64,000 nt of DNA from Piscinibacter caeni (GTDB taxonomy: Bacteria; Pseudomonadota; Gammaproteobacteria; Burkholderiales; Burkholderiaceae_C). The stretch is from positions 1 through 64,000 of the forward strand of contig QJOU01000033.1 of NCBI GenBank assembly GCA_003265685.1, read 5' to 3'. Under the pieces are notes generated by a model, which saw nothing but the letters and a program-made list of their open reading frames with translations, was not told the origin of the DNA and searched no databases. Both the position numbers and the translations under genes were made by a program. Shown here one piece after another: positions 61,211 through 64,000 of this stretch. How positions within the stretch are numbered: the first letter of the stretch is position 1; each line of letters begins with the position of its first letter.

Positions 61211-63991
61211 GTGGAAGCAGAAGGTCAGTTCCAGCCTGGCGAGCGCATCACGCACCACGAGTTCGGGCAGGGCGTTGTTCTGGACCCGGCGCGGGACGGT
61301 TACCTGCGCGCGTTCTTCAGCGTCGGCGAACGACGCGTGCCGGTCGGCTCAGTGCGCCGCGAGCTCACGCGCACCGAGCGCGTGCTTCGCGCCGTGGATG
61401 GTGGGTCCGACCGTGTGCGCCGGGCATGGCTGTCGTACGAGGCCCATGCGCTGCCGGTCATGGAGAGCGCCTCGGCCCTGACGTCGGCGCGGATCGATCT
61501 GCTGCCGCACCAGGTGGTACTGACGCATCGCATTGCGACAGCATCACCCCGGCGCTACCTGATCGCAGATGAGGTGGGCCTGGGAAAGACCATCGAAACG
61601 GCGCTCATCCTTCGAGAGCTTGCCAGCCGTGGTGAGCTGAACCGAGCGCTGATGGTCGTGCCCGCCGGCCTGGTCAACAACTGGCACCGAGAGCTGAACG
61701 AGGTGTTCAACCTCGAGTTCGAGGTGTTCGGCTCCGAAGGTGACATCACCGATCGCAAGACGAACGCCTTTGCCAAGCACGACCGCTTGATCGCCAGCAT
61801 TGACACGCTGAAGCGGCCCGCGCGCATCAAGCGGCTTCTCGATGCACCGCGCTGGGACCTGGTCGTCTTCGACGAAGCCCATCACCTGACCGCGTACCGG
61901 AACGGCGGCAAGGTGCGGAAGACCGAGAACTACAAGCTCGCCGAATCGCTGAAGGATCACTCGCGTGATCTGCTGCTGCTTTCGGCAACGCCACACCAGG
62001 GAAATCATTTCCAGTTCTGGATGCTGGTCCAACTGCTGAACCCAACCCTGTTCGGCAGCCCTGAAGAGATGCTGGAGAACCGGCACCGCCTGAACACCGT
62101 GATGTTCCGGCGCACAAAGGCCGACGCCTGCGAGCCCGATGGATCGCCACTGTTCGCCCGGCGGGGTGTCCACACCGAGTCCTTCCTGATGAACCAGGAA
62201 GAGCGCTTGTTCTACGAGAAGCTGCGCGAATACCTCGAGGACGGGTTCGATCTGGCCCGGCGCCAGGGCAGCAAGGGCCAGGCGCTCGGCTTCCTGATGG
62301 CGATCTTTCAGAAGATCGCAGCTTCGAGCTTCGCGGCGGTTCGCCGAACGCTGAAGCGGCGGCTGTTGATGCTGACGATCCACGAGGCCCTGCTGCGCGA
62401 CAAGGAACTCGACATCGAAGGGCGCGAGCGCTTGATGGATGAGGCACGAGAACTCATCCATGACGAGTTCCAGCTGGTACGCGACAGCATCGGCCGCAGC
62501 GAGGTGGACCGCCTGCTTGCGGACTTCAAGTACCGCTTGGTGAAGCGGCTGGACGAAGAGGCGCTGGAGCTGGCGTCTGACCCCTATGGCAGCGAATTCT
62601 CTGCCACGCATGCAGAAGAGGCAGCGTCGGCGGTGGTTGAACTGCACCTGCCCGAGGAGCGCCTGCGCATCGGTGACTTGCTGCGCGTCTTCCCGCAGCA
62701 GCGGGAAACGAAGGCACAGAAGCTGCTCGACGGCCTTGGCCACCTCTGGCGCCAGAACCCCAATGAGAAGATCGTGATCTTCGCGACCTACCTCGGTACG
62801 GTCGAGTTGATCGCAAGGGAAATCGATCAGGCCTACCCGGGACAAGGCGTGGTGGTGCTCCGCGGTGGCGACCACGGCGCCAAGGTGGCGGCGGAGCGCC
62901 GCTTCCGGCAGAAGGATGGACCGCGCGTTCTCGTGTGTACTGCAGCCGGACGCGAGGGCATCAACCTGCAATTCGCGCGCGTCTTGTTCAGTTTCGATCT
63001 GCCCTGGAACCCAATGGACGTGGAGCAGCGCATCGGCCGCATCCATCGCTACGGGCAAAGCCACACGGCGCAGGTCTACAACCTCGTGCTGTCGGACACC
63101 ATCGAGGGGCGCATCTTCCTGCTGCTCGACGAGAAGCTGACCCAGATTGCCCGGACCGTGGGCAAGGTCGACGACCAGGGAAATGTTGCCGAAGACCTGC
63201 GTGCGCAGATCCTCGGCCAGTTGTCCGAGCGGCTGAGTTACGACCGCCTCTATCAGGAGGCACTCTCGGATCCCGAGCTCAAGCGGACGCAGGTTGAACT
63301 GGAGGCGGCGCTCTCGAACTCCCGCGAGGCCCGCCAGGTCGTGTTTGACCTGTTTCAGGATCTCGAGGGCTTCAGCCTCGACGACTACAAGCCGTTCTCC
63401 GATGTGTCGTCTAGCCTGGATCGCCTCGTGCGCTTCCTGGCCGCAGCCGTCGCAGATCGCAAGCAAAGGCTGATCAAGGTCGATGACCAGACGTACGATC
63501 TCGTGACCATCGACGGTGCCCTTCGCACGCGCTTCACGCTGAGTCGAGACACCGCCACCAGCCACGATGAAGTGGACCTGCTGGGGCTCGACCACCCCTT
63601 AGTGCAGGAAGAACTGGGTCGGTGGCGGAGCTTGCCGCCTGAGGATGTCGGGATCGCTGTTGCGGCGGACGTCGAAGACCCCGTCCTGCTTTCTCTTTGG
63701 ATGGTTGAGGCGTCTACCGGAAATGGCGAACGTCGGGTAGTGGTTCAGCCGATCGCCGTCAAGCAAGACGGCACGCGGGTGCCGGCCGTTGAGAGGCAAT
63801 GCGAGCGGTACCTCCAGGCACCTGACACGGCGCCGATGTACTTACCGGAGCAGCGACTGGAGATGTTCGCGCGCGCCGTGGAGCCCACGTTGCAGCGAGA
63901 ACTCAGGCACAAGGGTGCTGCGAGTGGCGACGGCAGCTATTCGGCGGATCTGATCGGCTATGTCGAGATCATCGGCCGTCAGGGAGCTTGA
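61211..63991 (+). CDS. SNF2-type (DEAH) helicase of the defence cassette
   Basis: The 926-residue protein uses a GTG start. An N-terminal beta-rich domain (FQPGERITHHEFGQGVVLDP) precedes the SF2 core. The core has motif I ADEVGLGKTIETALILREL (Walker A, 119-137), motif II VVFDEAHHLTAY (DEAH at 220-223), motif III LLLLSATPHQGNHF (about 253), and motifs V-VI CTAAGREGINLQFARVLFSF and QRIGRIHRYGQSHTAQVYNL. It is a double-stranded DNA translocase or remodeller of the kind found in BREX and DISARM. The gene ends at 63991, near the window end, so further cassette genes may lie beyond. Confidence 0.93.
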   Translation: MEAEGQFQPGERITHHEFGQGVVLDPARDGYLRAFFSVGERRVPVGSVRRELTRTERVLRAVDGGSDRVRRAWLSYEAHALPVMESASALTSARIDLLPHQVVLTHRIATASPRRYLIADEVGLGKTIETALILRELASRGELNRALMVVPAGLVNNWHRELNEVFNLEFEVFGSEGDITDRKTNAFAKHDRLIASIDTLKRPARIKRLLDAPRWDLVVFDEAHHLTAYRNGGKVRKTENYKLAESLKDHSRDLLLLSATPHQGNHFQFWMLVQLLNPTLFGSPEEMLENRHRLNTVMFRRTKADACEPDGSPLFARRGVHTESFLMNQEERLFYEKLREYLEDGFDLARRQGSKGQALGFLMAIFQKIAASSFAAVRRTLKRRLLMLTIHEALLRDKELDIEGRERLMDEARELIHDEFQLVRDSIGRSEVDRLLADFKYRLVKRLDEEALELASDPYGSEFSATHAEEAASAVVELHLPEERLRIGDLLRVFPQQRETKAQKLLDGLGHLWRQNPNEKIVIFATYLGTVELIAREIDQAYPGQGVVVLRGGDHGAKVAAERRFRQKDGPRVLVCTAAGREGINLQFARVLFSFDLPWNPMDVEQRIGRIHRYGQSHTAQVYNLVLSDTIEGRIFLLLDEKLTQIARTVGKVDDQGNVAEDLRAQILGQLSERLSYDRLYQEALSDPELKRTQVELEAALSNSREARQVVFDLFQDLEGFSLDDYKPFSDVSSSLDRLVRFLAAAVADRKQRLIKVDDQTYDLVTIDGALRTRFTLSRDTATSHDEVDLLGLDHPLVQEELGRWRSLPPEDVGIAVAADVEDPVLLSLWMVEASTGNGERRVVVQPIAVKQDGTRVPAVERQCERYLQAPDTAPMYLPEQRLEMFARAVEPTLQRELRHKGAASGDGSYSADLIGYVEIIGRQGA

Positions 63992-64000
63992 CTGACTCCT

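Noticed and set aside
52616-63991. A complete BREX type 1 system
   Set aside because: BrxA, BrxB, PglX and BrxL are not found and the PglZ is short; only BREX-like components are present.

Overview
The window comes from a high-GC betaproteobacterium, most likely Burkholderiales. This rests on the gene order thrS-infC-rpmI-rplT-pheS-pheT-ihfA-merR followed by tRNA-Pro(GGG), on the GC-rich codon use and on the style of the proteins. Bases 1 to about 10,260 are conserved chromosome. Everything after the tRNA is accessory DNA: DNA-processing enzymes, mobilisation and partition genes, a recombinase, and two multi-gene systems that look like stress or phage-defence machinery.

Core (1-10,260): the end of a TPR-like gene and a HupE/UreJ-type membrane protein, a glycine-zipper lipoprotein, then the translation operon. 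thrS is preceded by an 11-residue leader peptide containing three Thr and two Phe codons. A rho-independent terminator follows it, and a perfect antiterminator arm lies just after the leader stop codon. This is the layout of a classical transcription attenuator, here in front of an operon that encodes both ThrRS and PheRS. infC begins at an ATC codon.

Island part A (10,730-19,532, minus): three translationally coupled genes encode two giant proteins of about 1,300 residues, one of them a Tat-type lipoprotein, plus a secreted protein. None was recognised. Island part B (20,034-29,403) carries nucleases and DNA-repair factors: a PLD protein, a PUA/EVE-like-HNH protein, a secreted thermonuclease, a GIY-YIG protein, an operon joining an HMCES/YedK-type SRAP protein to exonuclease VII (XseA with an extra N-terminal DUF5710-like domain, plus XseB), a RadC-like protein, a CIA30-like protein, and a MazG + PIN/NYN + histone-H1-like fusion.

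Island part C (29,520-38,946, minus): a compact seven-gene operon. It encodes an excisionase-type HTH, a GrpE-like protein, an Hsp70, an AAA+ ATPase, a membrane-anchored lytic-transglycosylase-like protein whose catalytic Glu position is Ala and which ends in five 44-residue repeats, a zinc-ribbon protein with a J-like segment, and a small protein. It reads as a self-contained, envelope-linked chaperone machine and is my best candidate for an undescribed system.

Island part D (39,000-51,320): a hairpin-rich non-coding stretch, ssb, a DUF932 gene, a ParDE-like toxin-antitoxin pair with a palindromic operator, an stbABC-like stability operon, a repeat-rich intergenic region that is a plausible oriT/stb site, a MobC-like protein with a relaxase, and a large serine recombinase coupled to two ParB-like genes. 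Part E (51,532-63,991): a HEPN-CBS protein, then a WYL regulator driving a DUF499 ATPase, a PglZ-domain protein, a DUF1156 DNA methyltransferase, a small protein and a SNF2-type helicase. This is a BREX-like or restriction-modification-like defence cassette that does not match the standard BREX gene sets. No CRISPR array, rRNA or intact insertion sequence was seen.
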